The notes beneath the pieces were generated by a model, which was not told the DNA's origin, ran no database searches, and worked only from the letters and a program-made list of their open reading frames with translations. The position numbers and the translations under genes are program-made. Below, piece after piece: positions 15,914 through 25,862 of a DNA stretch of 34,812 nucleotides (the first letter of the stretch is position 1; each line of letters begins with the position of its first letter). The DNA is from Planctomycetota bacterium (GTDB lineage: Bacteria; Planctomycetota; SZUA-567; JAKLDR01): assembly GCA_022703445.1 (NCBI GenBank), contig JAKLDR010000042.1:1-34812 (forward strand). Direction: 5' to 3'.

Positions 15914-15956
15914 GCCTCCCGCCGGGGGGATCAGAGCCACCGCCCGGCATCAGTGA

Positions 15957-15990
15957 TTATCGGCTATCGGGCAGCGCATCCGTATATATT
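15957..15990. promoter_or_regulatory. AT-rich patch between divergent genes, possible promoter zone
   Basis: The 277-nt region 15914-16190 separates the divergent TPR-protein and DUF3592 genes. Its only AT-rich segments are a TTAT near 15957 and TATATATT at 15983-15990, which could supply -10 elements on either strand. No convincing -35 partner is visible, so the exact promoter is not assigned. Confidence 0.3.
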
Positions 15991-16116
15991 CTCCGGGGAT
16001 GCGCGGGGCTGAAGCGCGACGCCGGCGGCTCGGACGTTGAAGAACCTGCCCGCCCGGCGAGAATCGGCGCAGCGGCGCCAGCGCGCCGCGGGCACACTCG
16101 ACCGGAGGACCCGCGC

Positions 16117-16194
16117 ATGTCCGCCACGAAGCCGCTCCCACCAGCCTCAAGCCGGGCCGACGCAGGCCGGCTCCGGAAGGGTGCGCGCCCATGA
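16117..16194 (+). CDS. Possible 25-residue small ORF coupled to the DUF3592 gene
   Basis: ATG 16117 has GGAGG at a spacing of about 8 nt. The 25-residue basic peptide (MSATKPLPPASSRADAGRLR, then five more residues) ends at 16192-16194, overlapping the next ATG as ATGA. The better ribosome-binding site belongs to this ORF rather than to the following gene, which suggests translational coupling. It has no recognisable domain, and conservation is unknown. Confidence 0.4.
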   Translation: MSATKPLPPASSRADAGRLRKGARP

Positions 16195-17417
16195 GCGGCG
16201 CTCGGAGCGCGTCGGCCGGGCGGTTTGGCGGCGGCTGCCTGATGGCCGTCTTCGGACTGCCCTTCCTGGCCGCCGGGCTCTTCGTGCTGGGGCACTTCGG
16301 GCAAATCTACATGGACTGCCGCCGGGCCGCCTCCTGGGAACGGGTGCCGGTCCGGATCGAATCCGCCGAACTGGAGTCCCACCGCGGGTCGAAGGGCGGG
16401 ATGAGCTACCTGGTCAAGGCCAACTACAGCTTCGAGCGCGACGGGGGCCGCTGCACCGGAACGCGCGTCGCGGCGGACACCGGGGCCTCGAGCGACGTCC
16501 GCCACCTCGAGCGCTACGAGCTGCTCAAGGCCCACATGGAGCGCCGAGAGCCCTTCCCGGCCTGGGTCAACCCGGCCAACCCCGGAGACTGCATGCTCTT
16601 CCGGGAGATAGCGCCTATGTCGTGGGCCCTGCTGCCGTTCGGGCTGGTCTTCGCGGGCGCCGGGGTTGGAGTCAGCGCCGCCGGGGTCTGGCGGGTACAG
16701 GCCTGGCTGCGGCGCCGGAGGAGGCTGGCCGCCAATCCCGGCCGCCCCTGGCGGGCCGACCCGCGCTGGGCCGCCGGCTTCGTCTTCGACTCCCACGCCG
16801 GCCGGAAGGCGGGCTTCGCCTGGCTGACCGCCCTGCTGGCCTCGGCCTTCACCGGCACGGTCGCCGTGGCGATCTTCGCCGCGGAGGCGCCGTGGTTCGC
16901 GCGGCTCTTCGCCGGCGCCTTCGTCCTGGGCGCCGTGTTCATGGCCGGCCTGGCGGTCTACTGGACGGCCCGACTCGCCAAGTACGGCTCCCCGCGGCTG
17001 GCCATGGCCGAGCTGCCGGCCGTCCCCGGCCGGGCGCTCACGGCCATCGTGCTCTGCCGCCGGCACGTGGATGTGGAGGGGGCTTTCAGGCTCACCCTGC
17101 GGTGCAGGAAGACCACCGGCAGCGGCAAGCACCGGCACACGGAGACGCTCCTGGACTCGACCGTGGAGGTCTCCGGCGACCACGACCTGGGCAGGGAGCG
17201 CGGCGGGACGGCCATCCCCGTGGAGGTGCCCATCCCGGCGGGGCTGCCGCCGACCACCGAGCCGGGAGAGAACCCGTCGGTCGCGTGGACGCTGGCCGTC
17301 GCGGCCGCCACCCCGGGCGTGGACTTCGCGGCGGAGTTTGACCTGCCGGTGTTCGGCGTGGAGAATGCCGACCTGATCGAGAGGCGCCCGCCAGGGCAAG
17401 GAGACCAGTCCCGGTGA
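16191..17417 (+). CDS. DUF3592-family membrane protein
   Basis: The product has 408 residues. There are four hydrophobic segments, at about residues 16-38 (LMAVFGLPFLAAGLFVLGHF), 141-166, 208-230 and 235-260. Between the first two lies a DUF3592-like extracytoplasmic domain (WERVPVRIESAELESH; MSYLVKANYSFERDG; VNPANPGDCML). After the last segment, a soluble beta-rich domain of about 140 residues (TAIVLCRRHVDVEGAFRLTL; VPIPAGLPPTTEPGENPS) resembles the extra C-terminal domain seen in some longer members. Function is unknown. The start overlaps the stop of a possible 25-codon ORF, and the 3' end overlaps the GTG start of proC by 4 nt, so it is co-transcribed with proC. Confidence 0.85.
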   Translation: MSGARSASAGRFGGGCLMAVFGLPFLAAGLFVLGHFGQIYMDCRRAASWERVPVRIESAELESHRGSKGGMSYLVKANYSFERDGGRCTGTRVAADTGASSDVRHLERYELLKAHMERREPFPAWVNPANPGDCMLFREIAPMSWALLPFGLVFAGAGVGVSAAGVWRVQAWLRRRRRLAANPGRPWRADPRWAAGFVFDSHAGRKAGFAWLTALLASAFTGTVAVAIFAAEAPWFARLFAGAFVLGAVFMAGLAVYWTARLAKYGSPRLAMAELPAVPGRALTAIVLCRRHVDVEGAFRLTLRCRKTTGSGKHRHTETLLDSTVEVSGDHDLGRERGGTAIPVEVPIPAGLPPTTEPGENPSVAWTLAVAAATPGVDFAAEFDLPVFGVENADLIERRPPGQGDQSR

Positions 17418-18232
17418 ACACTTCGCCATTCGACGGCAGGCAGCTCGCACTGATCGGCGCCGGCAACATGGCCGAAGCCCTGCTCCGCGGGGCGCTGGCC
17501 GCTCGGCTCTGCACGCCGCGGCAGGTCACCGCCGCCGACCCGTCGGCCGCGCGCCGGGAGGTGTTCGCCGGGCTGGGCGCCCGGGTCACCGCCGACAACC
17601 GCGAGGCGGCCGCCGCGGCCGACGTCCTGATCCTGGCGGTCAAGCCCCAGCAGCTCGGGGCGGCCCTGGCCGGGATCGGGGACCTGGCCGCCGGCAAGCT
17701 GGCCATCTCCATCGTGGCCGGGGCGCCCTCGGCCAGGATCGCCGCCGCGCTGCCCGGCTCGCGCGTGGTCCGGACCATGCCCAACACGCCGCTCCTGGTC
17801 GGCATGGGCGCCACCGGCATCGCCGCCGGAGCGGGGGCCACGCCCGCCGACATGGATCTGGCCCGCGCGCTCTTCGAGGCCAGCGGGCTGGTCGTCGGGC
17901 TCCACGAGTCGGAGCTCGACGCCGTCACCGCCGTCTCCGGCTCGGGACCGGCCTACCTCTTCTACCTGGCCGAGGCCATGATCGAGGCCGGCCGCGCCGA
18001 GGGACTGCCCGAGTCGAGCGCCCGCCGGCTGACGGCCGCCACGCTCCGGGGCGCGGCCGAGCTGCTCTCGCGCGGCGAGGCCCCGCCCGAGGAACTCCGC
18101 CGCCGGGTGACGAGCCCGGGCGGGACCACCGCCGCGGCCGTCGAAGTGCTTGACTCCGCGGGCGTTGGGACAAGAATGGTGGAGGCCGTGCGCCGGGCGG
18201 CGGCGCGCAGCCGGGAGCTGGGGCGCGGTTAG
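17414..18232 (+). CDS. proC: Pyrroline-5-carboxylate reductase
   Basis: The product has 272 residues, the usual ProC length. It catalyses the last step of proline synthesis, NAD(P)H-dependent reduction of 1-pyrroline-5-carboxylate, in the cytoplasm. The N-terminal Rossmann motif is LALIGAGNMAEALLRG. The middle has ILAVKPQQLGAAL and RTMPNTPLLVGMGATGIAAG. The dimerisation domain carries the family signature AVSGSGPAYLFYLAEAMIEA and TSPGGTTAAAVEVLD. The start is GTG at 17414, overlapping the preceding stop (GTGA), with an AAGGAGA ribosome-binding site about 9 nt upstream. The gene is followed by heptad hairpin 5. In many bacteria proC neighbours yggU (DUF167). Here a DUF167 gene lies just beyond the kinase gene. 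Confidence 0.96.
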   Translation: MNTSPFDGRQLALIGAGNMAEALLRGALAARLCTPRQVTAADPSAARREVFAGLGARVTADNREAAAAADVLILAVKPQQLGAALAGIGDLAAGKLAISIVAGAPSARIAAALPGSRVVRTMPNTPLLVGMGATGIAAGAGATPADMDLARALFEASGLVVGLHESELDAVTAVSGSGPAYLFYLAEAMIEAGRAEGLPESSARRLTAATLRGAAELLSRGEAPPEELRRRVTSPGGTTAAAVEVLDSAGVGTRMVEAVRRAAARSRELGRG

Positions 18233-18238
18233 AACCGC

Positions 18239-18337
18239 GAATGGTGAATGATGAATGGTGAATGCAGAATGACCAGGCACGAGGCGGCATGTCCTGCCCC
18301 GTCATTCACCATTCATGATTCTGCATTCTGCATTTCC
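18239..18337. repeat. Heptad hairpin element 5 (GAATGNN theme)
   Basis: The left arm 18239-18273 is exactly five GAATGNN heptads. The right arm 18303-18337 is five heptads of the complementary CATTC/GATTC type. Aligned as a hairpin, 18239-18273 and 18301-18335 pair at 26 of 35 positions. The GAATG cores match, and most mismatches fall in the two variable bases. The centre is a 27-nt non-repetitive spacer. It occupies nearly the whole gap between proC and the kinase gene. Confidence 0.78.
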
Positions 18338-18346
18338 AGGTAGTCG

Positions 18347-21001
<2,655 letters not shown>

Positions 21002-21005
21002 GGCC

Positions 21006-21323
21006 TTGGCCGTCGAGGTCCGGAGCCACCGCCTGGGCGCCACCGTGCGCGTGGCCGCCCGGCCCGGCGCCGGCCGCAGCGCGATCCTCGGCGAGCATGG
21101 CGGGGCGCTCAAGGTGGCGCTGGCCGCTCCCCCGGAGAAGGGCAAGGCCAACAAGGAGCTCGTCCGGCATCTGGCCAAGGCCCTGGGGTTGCCGCGGCCG
21201 GACGTGGAACTCCTGAGCGGCGAAACCTCCCGCGACAAGGTCGTCCTGATACGGAACATCGAGGTCGCGGCCCTGGCGGCAAGGATAGGCGCCTTGCTGG
21301 CCGCGACGGGCGGGAGTGGCTGA
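21006..21323 (+). CDS. DUF167 / YggU family protein
   Basis: The product has 105 residues, typical for the family. The signature is clear: ARPGAGRSAILGEHGGALKV, APPEKGKANKELVRHLAKAL and LLSGETSRDKVVLI. The start is TTG at 21006, four nt after the kinase stop and with a weak GAGG upstream; a GTG at 21044 is a possible internal start. Biochemical function is not established for the family. It often lies near proC, yggS and yggT, which fits proC being two genes upstream here. Confidence 0.88.
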   Translation: MAVEVRSHRLGATVRVAARPGAGRSAILGEHGGALKVALAAPPEKGKANKELVRHLAKALGLPRPDVELLSGETSRDKVVLIRNIEVAALAARIGALLAATGGSG

Positions 21324-21439
21324 GGATTCGGCCGCCGGAGGTGCGGGACCGGCGAAGACTCCGCAGTGCCCTGCCCCCCGCCGTTCTGCCTGGAATGCCG
21401 CCCGGGACCCGGATAGAATCCGCTCAGGAGGATCGGCCC

Positions 21440-22270
21440 ATGCCCACGCCGTATGAGATCGTCGAACGCGCCGCCGAAGCGGCCGACCGGATCGTGAAGA
21501 AGAAGCCGCGCGTCGGCATCATCCTGGGCACGGGGTTGGGGGCGCTCGGCGGCGAGATCAGGAAGAGCGGCCAGGTCTCCTACCGGGACATCCCCGGCTT
21601 CCCGCAGTCCACGGTGGCCAGCCACGCCGGGCAGTTCCTGGCCGGCGACCTGGCCGGCGTCCCGGTGGTAGCCATGGACGGGCGCTTCCACCTCTACGAG
21701 GGCTACTCGCCGCAGGAGATCACCCTGCCGGTGCGGGTCATGCGCCGGCTGGGCGCGGAGGTCCTGGTGGTCTCCAACGCCTGCGGCGGCATGAACCCGC
21801 TGCACGAGCGCGGCGACATCGTGATCATCGAGGACCACATCAACCTGATGGGCGTCAACCCGTTGGTCGGGCCCAACGACGAGCGCCTGGGCCCGCGCTT
21901 CCCGGACATGAGCGCGCCCTACGACCGCCGGCTGCTCGCGGCCGCCGAGGCCGCCGCGCTGGCCGCCGGAATCCGCGCGCACCGCGGCGTGTATGTCGGG
22001 GTGCTGGGGCCCAATCTCGAAACCCGCGCCGAGTACCGCATGCTCCGGGCCATGGGCGCCGACTGCGTGGGCATGAGCACCGTGCCCGAGGTCATCGTCG
22101 CGGTCCACGCCGGCATGCGCGTCCTGGGCCTGTCGGTGATCACCGACCGCTGCCTGCCCGACGCGCTCGAGCCCGCGGAGATCGGGGACATCATCGCCGT
22201 GGCCAACGGGGCCGAGCCCAAGCTCTCGACCATCGTCAAGGCCGTGCTCGGAGGCATGAAGAGGAAATGA
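21440..22270 (+). CDS. punA: Purine nucleoside phosphorylase (trimeric PNP/MTAP family)
   Basis: The product has 276 residues from ATG 21440, with AGGAGGA about 7 nt upstream; the longer frame from 21341 lacks such a site. It catalyses phosphorolysis of purine nucleosides to base and pentose-1-phosphate in salvage. Motifs seen: phosphate loop GTGLG at 30-34, SHAGQF with His62, GRFHLYEGY (Arg82, His84, Tyr86), SNACGGMNP at 112-120, GPNLETRAEYR with Glu194, and GMSTVPE with Met212. At the position of Asn243 in human PNP the sequence has Asp236 (VITDRCLPD). Asp at this site is typical of MTAP-like enzymes, and N243D in human PNP is known to favour adenosine, so specificity may be broadened or shifted to 6-aminopurines. 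The stop overlaps the next ATG. Confidence 0.92.
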   Translation: MPTPYEIVERAAEAADRIVKKKPRVGIILGTGLGALGGEIRKSGQVSYRDIPGFPQSTVASHAGQFLAGDLAGVPVVAMDGRFHLYEGYSPQEITLPVRVMRRLGAEVLVVSNACGGMNPLHERGDIVIIEDHINLMGVNPLVGPNDERLGPRFPDMSAPYDRRLLAAAEAAALAAGIRAHRGVYVGVLGPNLETRAEYRMLRAMGADCVGMSTVPEVIVAVHAGMRVLGLSVITDRCLPDALEPAEIGDIIAVANGAEPKLSTIVKAVLGGMKRK

Positions 22271-23475
22271 CCCGTCCGGCCGGGCCCGCCCGCCTTCTGG
22301 CCGCCCTGGCCTGCGCCGCCAGCGCGGCCCTGGCCCCGGTCCGGCCCGGCGCGCTCGGCGGCGAGGAGTCGCCGCCCCAGGCCGCGGCAGCGGCCGAGCC
22401 GATGGCCCCGGCCCCCGCACCCGCGCCGCAACCGGCGGCCGCGGCGGAGCCGCCCGCCGTGACAACTCCGGCCGAAGCCCGGGCCGAACCACCTCCGCCG
22501 CCGGCACAGCTCGAAGCCGTTCGCGCGCTGCAGAAGCTGCGCGGGAAGGATTACATCGAGGCCCGCCGCGCACTCCTGGGCACCGCCACCGGCGAGCAGC
22601 TCCGGGCCACCCGCGGAGCGGCCGGTGCCGACGCGGCCCTGGGCCGCCTCTGCGACGCGCTGCTCTGGCGCCAGGCCGAGGCCAGGACCGCCGAGCTCCT
22701 CGACAAGCATGGGGCCGCTCCGCTCGTATCCGGATCGGCCGGCGCCGCGGAGCCCGCCGGAGACGCCCTCTGGGGCAGCCACAACGCCACCCGCGCGATG
22801 ATCTCCTGTTTCGGCCAGGAGGCCCTGCCGGCCCTGGCCGAGCGCCTGCTGTACGAGGGACACCCGGCCGGCTGCCGCATACAGCTTGTCGACCTGCTCG
22901 CCGAGCTCCGCGACCTCCGCGCCCCCGGCGTCCTCTTGGAGCTGGCCTCGCGCCCCGAAGAGGAGCCGCGCTTGCGGGCCGCCGCGGTCTGGCGGCTGGA
23001 GAAGTGCCTGAGCGGCGTGCCGGCCATGACCATGCCCCACGCCGCCGGCAAGGACCCGTCCGGCCTTGGGCCGCGGGTCGTCCCGGAGCTGGCCGACCTG
23101 GCCAAGCCGATGAAGCTCGCGTCCATGGAGGTCCGGGGGGACGAGCGCGCGATGCTGGAGGCCGGGCTGGCCGGGCTGCTGACCGCGGACAAGGACCCCC
23201 GGATCCGGTCGCTGGCCGCCAGGGCGCTGCGCCACGGCGGGGCCGCGGCGGTCCCGGCGCTCTCCGGGGCGGCCTCTTCCGACCAGTCGCCGTGGGTCCG
23301 GGCCTGGTGCGCCGACACCCTGCGCCGGCTCGGGCTGCCCGAGGCCCGGAAGGCGCTGGCCGCCGCGCGCGCGGCGGAACAGAACGCCGATGTCCTGGCG
23401 GTCATGGACGGCCACGCCGAGCCGGTCCTGCCGGAGCAGGGCGTGCCGGGCAAGTCGATCCTCAGGGGCAGGTGA
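22267..23475 (+). CDS. Exported HEAT-repeat-like protein
   Basis: The product has 402 residues. An N-terminal hydrophobic segment (MTRPAGPARLLAALACAASA) looks like a signal peptide with cleavage near residue 28-32. An Ala/Pro-rich linker at about 37-80 follows. The rest is alpha-helical with HEAT/armadillo-like units (LVDLLAELRDLRAPGVLLEL; RIRSLAARALRHGGAAAVPA; SPWVRAWCADTLRRLGL). The ATG overlaps the stop of the purine nucleoside phosphorylase gene (ATGA), so translation is probably coupled. HEAT-like arrays are protein-binding scaffolds, so a periplasmic or surface interaction role is the best guess. No enzyme motif is visible. Confidence 0.82.
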   Translation: MTRPAGPARLLAALACAASAALAPVRPGALGGEESPPQAAAAAEPMAPAPAPAPQPAAAAEPPAVTTPAEARAEPPPPPAQLEAVRALQKLRGKDYIEARRALLGTATGEQLRATRGAAGADAALGRLCDALLWRQAEARTAELLDKHGAAPLVSGSAGAAEPAGDALWGSHNATRAMISCFGQEALPALAERLLYEGHPAGCRIQLVDLLAELRDLRAPGVLLELASRPEEEPRLRAAAVWRLEKCLSGVPAMTMPHAAGKDPSGLGPRVVPELADLAKPMKLASMEVRGDERAMLEAGLAGLLTADKDPRIRSLAARALRHGGAAAVPALSGAASSDQSPWVRAWCADTLRRLGLPEARKALAAARAAEQNADVLAVMDGHAEPVLPEQGVPGKSILRGR

Positions 23476-23505
23476 ACTCAGCGCGTACCTCCGGACTGCT
23501 CCGGT

Positions 23506-24714
23506 CTACTTCTCCAACAGCTTGCACAGTTGCCTGAAGATGTCGCCCATGGTCTGGGAGGCGTCCACCGGCCGGAGCCGGTCGCGATAGAAGCGCAGCA
23601 GCTCGCGGGTCTTCGAATTGTACTCGTCGAGCCTGGTGAGCACGTGCCGGGGCTGGTCGTCATCGCGCTGGAAGAGCTTGCCGCCGCAGACGTCGCAGAC
23701 GCCCGCCTTGGCCGGCGGCCTGGCCGGGCCGTAGGCCGCGCCGCAGTCGCAGTAGCTGCGCTTGGTCAGGCGGTCGATCAGCACCTCCTGGGGCGCGTTT
23801 ATGTAGAAGACGCAGTCCGGCTTCATGGTGGCCGCCAGGCTCTCCGCCTGGGCCAGGGTCCGGGGGAAACCGTCGAGCACGCAGCCGGATTCGCCCAGAG
23901 CTCCCAGGTACTGCTGGACCAGGGCGTTGACCTCCTCGTCCGGGACCAGCCGGCCGGCCTTGGTGTACTCCTGGGCCCGACGCCCGAACTCGGTGCCTCC
24001 GCGCACGGCCTTGAGGATGATGTCACCGGGCGAGATGTGGCGCAGCCCGTAGCGGGCGGCCAGCAGCTTGGCCTGGGTGCCCTTGCCGGCGCCGGGCGGC
24101 CCGATCAGGACGATCCGCAGGCGCCCGGCCCGGGCCCGGACTTCGGCCGAGGGCTCCGGGACGGAGCCCAGGATCTGCCGGAAGGCCTCCGAAGGCGAGA
24201 GCGACTGGACACGGCCGGGCTTCGGGGCCGGAACGGCGCCAGCCGCAACCATCACCATGGTGTTGGCGCCAACGGCCGGCGTGAAGGCCCGGTCGATCTC
24301 CTCCAGCGCGGCGAAGGGCGAGTCGTCCTGGGCCGGGGCCGGGGCAGGGGTCGACGCCGGAACCGCCGGCTGGGCATCCGGGGACGGCTTCGGCGCAGCC
24401 CCCCCGGTGCGCGGCGCCGACCGCACCCAGTCCAGGTAGTCGCGGTTGCCGCCGTCGACCGGCAGGGCGACGACCTCGGGAACCTCGTAGGGATGCACTT
24501 CCTTGACCTGCGCGACCACCGCATCCACCTGCGCCGCGTCGCACTTGATGATCAGCAGGGACTCCTCGGCGCTCTCCAGCCGGCCCTCCCACCAGTAGCG
24601 GCTGGTTATCGAGGGCAGGATGTTAACGCAGGCGCATACCCGCTGGGTGAGGAGGTGGCCGGCGATCTCGCTGGCCCGTTCGGGCGGACAGGTCACCAGA
24701 ACTACCCTGACCAT
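23506..24714 (-). CDS. CutA-adenylate kinase fusion protein
   Basis: The product has 402 residues. Residues 1-98 are a complete CutA1 domain (VTCPPERASEIAGHLL; RYWWEGRLESAEESLLIIKC; HPYEVPEVVALPV). Residues 99-195 are a Pro/Ala-rich linker containing a short conserved-looking segment (FAALEEIDRAF). Residues 198-402 are adenylate kinase: P-loop GPPGAGKGT at 205-213 with Lys211, DGFPRT at 281-286, a cysteine-rich LID with Cys322, Cys324, Cys340 and Cys343, and RDDDQP/TRLDEYNSKTR. The Cys4 LID indicates a zinc-type enzyme, although the first pair is CxC rather than CxxC. Adenylate kinase interconverts AMP+ATP and 2 ADP; CutA forms trimers of uncertain role. A TGA codon just upstream in frame confirms the ATG. 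AGGAGG lies 13 nt before it. Separate genes are the norm in bacteria. Confidence 0.93.
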   Translation of the reverse strand: MVRVVLVTCPPERASEIAGHLLTQRVCACVNILPSITSRYWWEGRLESAEESLLIIKCDAAQVDAVVAQVKEVHPYEVPEVVALPVDGGNRDYLDWVRSAPRTGGAAPKPSPDAQPAVPASTPAPAPAQDDSPFAALEEIDRAFTPAVGANTMVMVAAGAVPAPKPGRVQSLSPSEAFRQILGSVPEPSAEVRARAGRLRIVLIGPPGAGKGTQAKLLAARYGLRHISPGDIILKAVRGGTEFGRRAQEYTKAGRLVPDEEVNALVQQYLGALGESGCVLDGFPRTLAQAESLAATMKPDCVFYINAPQEVLIDRLTKRSYCDCGAAYGPARPPAKAGVCDVCGGKLFQRDDDQPRHVLTRLDEYNSKTRELLRFYRDRLRPVDASQTMGDIFRQLCKLLEK

Positions 24715-24744
24715 GGTTCAGTTAAGGCCTCCTGACGTGCGGGC

Positions 24745-24772
24745 AGTATAGTCCGGTCCGAGGCGGTGTCAA
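24745..24772 (-). promoter_or_regulatory. Strong sigma70-type promoter for the CutA-adenylate kinase gene
   Basis: Reading the minus strand, TTGACA (24772-24767) and TATACT (24750-24745) are separated by 16 nt. Transcription would begin near 24738 and give a leader of about 24 nt carrying AGGAGG at 24733-24728. This is the closest match to consensus in the window. Confidence 0.75.
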
Positions 24773-24986
24773 GAAAGGACGATGGCTGTCCCGGTTTCTG
24801 GCAGCTTCACACCATCTCCGCCATCTCTCCCGTCCCCATACCCGAGCCCCTCCCGCGCAGCCCGGCCTGGAGCGGGGACGAGAACAGGGACAAGCACAGA
24901 CGCGCCACCCCACTAGCCCTGCCAGCTTCGGATCGCAACGCCCCAGCCCATTGGGTCTTGCGGCGAAGATTGGCCGACTTTCCCTA
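24773..24986. other. Intergenic stretch without a recognised gene
   Basis: This is the largest part of the 421-nt gap between the divergent CutA-adenylate kinase and prepilin genes. Short frames exist on both strands but lack ribosome-binding sites and family features. A 7-bp inverted repeat (CGTCCCC at 24831-24837 with 24874-24880) has a 36-nt loop and is probably chance. No riboswitch or ncRNA was recognised. Confidence 0.5.
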
Positions 24987-25015
24987 TTGACTCCACCAGG
25001 CCATGGCGATACATT
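24987..25015 (+). promoter_or_regulatory. Predicted promoter and long leader for the prepilin gene
   Basis: TTGACT at 24987-24992 and TACATT at 25010-25015 are separated by 17 nt, inside an AT-richer patch. Transcription from near 25022 would give a leader of about 115 nt. That leader contains a hairpin, 25063-25071 with 25092-25100 (8 of 9 pairs), and then a very strong ribosome-binding site, GGAGGAGGT at 25121-25129. I see no known riboswitch core in the leader. Confidence 0.5.
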
Positions 25016-25135
25016 ATATGCGGGTGTGCGGGGGTGACCCTGTGGGGGGTTGCCCGGATTAGGCCGGCGGCGGGCGCAGTTGACTCAAGCCGCAGCCGGC
25101 GGGCCAATAGAGGAGTAAAGGAGGAGGTGAGCTGC

Positions 25136-25786
25136 ATGACTAAGAGGAGAGGCTTCACCCTGATCGAGCTGATGGTGGTCATTGCTATCATAGGCATTCT
25201 TGTAGGCCTGTTGCTGCCGGCAGTTCAGAAGGTCAGGGAAGGCGCCAGGCGCACTGCGTGCCAGAGCAACCTGCGTCAGATCGGCATCGCCATGCACCTG
25301 TACGCTGAAGACTACGACGGCAGGTTCCCCTGCTGGACGACCACCGGGTACGGCGTGGGCAACGTGCTGCCCGACGCTTCCGTTCAGGCCCTGTGGCTGC
25401 TCTACAACGGGAAGTACACCGACAACGTCAAGATCTTCAGCTGCGCGTCCAAGGCGTCGCAATACGCCAACATCCGAAACGTCACGGACGTTGGCAGCAT
25501 CGCCAGCCTGGACCCCGCGGACACGAGCTACTCGTACGACCCCAGACACACCAGCTCTCACGCAGGTCCGACCATCGTGGCCGGCGACAAGAGGGACAGC
25601 GGCTCGGTCGGCACCAACCACGGTGGCGAAGTCGCCAACTTCCTGGCCATCGACGGCAGCGTGACCAAGATGCAGAAAGCCAGGACCGGAACCGCCCTGG
25701 CCTACAGCAACACGGAAGACACGGACATCTGGGCGGTCGGTAATGCCGCCATGGTCCACGATTCCTGCCTGGTCAACACGGAATAG
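25136..25786 (+). CDS. Type II secretion/type IV pilin-like prepilin with H-X-DG motif
   Basis: The product has 216 residues from ATG 25136, six nt after GGAGGAGGT; the longer frame from 25034 has no such site. The class III signal is canonical: a short basic leader MTKRRG cleaved before Phe, then [20 protein letters not shown] with Glu at +5. It continues [20 protein letters not shown] and [11 protein letters not shown], typical of the large prepilin-like families of Planctomycetota and related phyla. Near the C-terminus is [14 protein letters not shown], an H-X-DG motif with ten instead of the usual nine intervening residues. It would be processed by prepilin peptidase and assembled or displayed at the envelope. 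It is monocistronic: its own promoter lies upstream and a strong terminator follows. Confidence 0.93.
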   Translation: MTKRRGFTLIELMVVIAIIGILVGLLLPAVQKVREGARRTACQSNLRQIGIAMHLYAEDYDGRFPCWTTTGYGVGNVLPDASVQALWLLYNGKYTDNVKIFSCASKASQYANIRNVTDVGSIASLDPADTSYSYDPRHTSSHAGPTIVAGDKRDSGSVGTNHGGEVANFLAIDGSVTKMQKARTGTALAYSNTEDTDIWAVGNAAMVHDSCLVNTE

Positions 25787-25811
25787 TCAGCCCATTCGAT
25801 CCGCACACCCC

Positions 25812-25844
25812 CGGGGCGGCCCATCTGGGCCGCCCCGCGTTTTC
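25812..25844 (+). terminator. Intrinsic terminator after the prepilin gene
   Basis: CGGGGCGGCCC at 25812-25822 pairs perfectly (11 bp) with 25827-25837 around an ATCT loop, followed by a short T run (25840-25844). It lies about 25 nt after the stop codon. This is the clearest rho-independent terminator in the window. Confidence 0.85.
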
Positions 25845-25862
25845 GGAGGAGATCGATCCGGC

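Noticed and set aside
15957..15990. Precise promoter assignment between the TPR-protein and DUF3592 genes
   Set aside because: A TATATATT patch is present, but no acceptable -35 lies at 16-18 nt on either strand, so only a low-confidence zone is reported.
18239..18337. Heptad arrays considered as a CRISPR or CRISPR remnant
   Set aside because: Units are 7 nt with no spacers, arms are inverted rather than direct, and no cas gene is present.
23491..23504. Five-bp inverted repeat between the convergent HEAT-protein and CutA-adenylate kinase genes
   Set aside because: The stem is too short and lacks a T-tract, so it is not called as a terminator.
24831..24880. Seven-bp inverted repeat in the large intergenic gap
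   Set aside because: A 36-nt loop and high GC make chance the simplest explanation; no operator or RNA motif is recognised.
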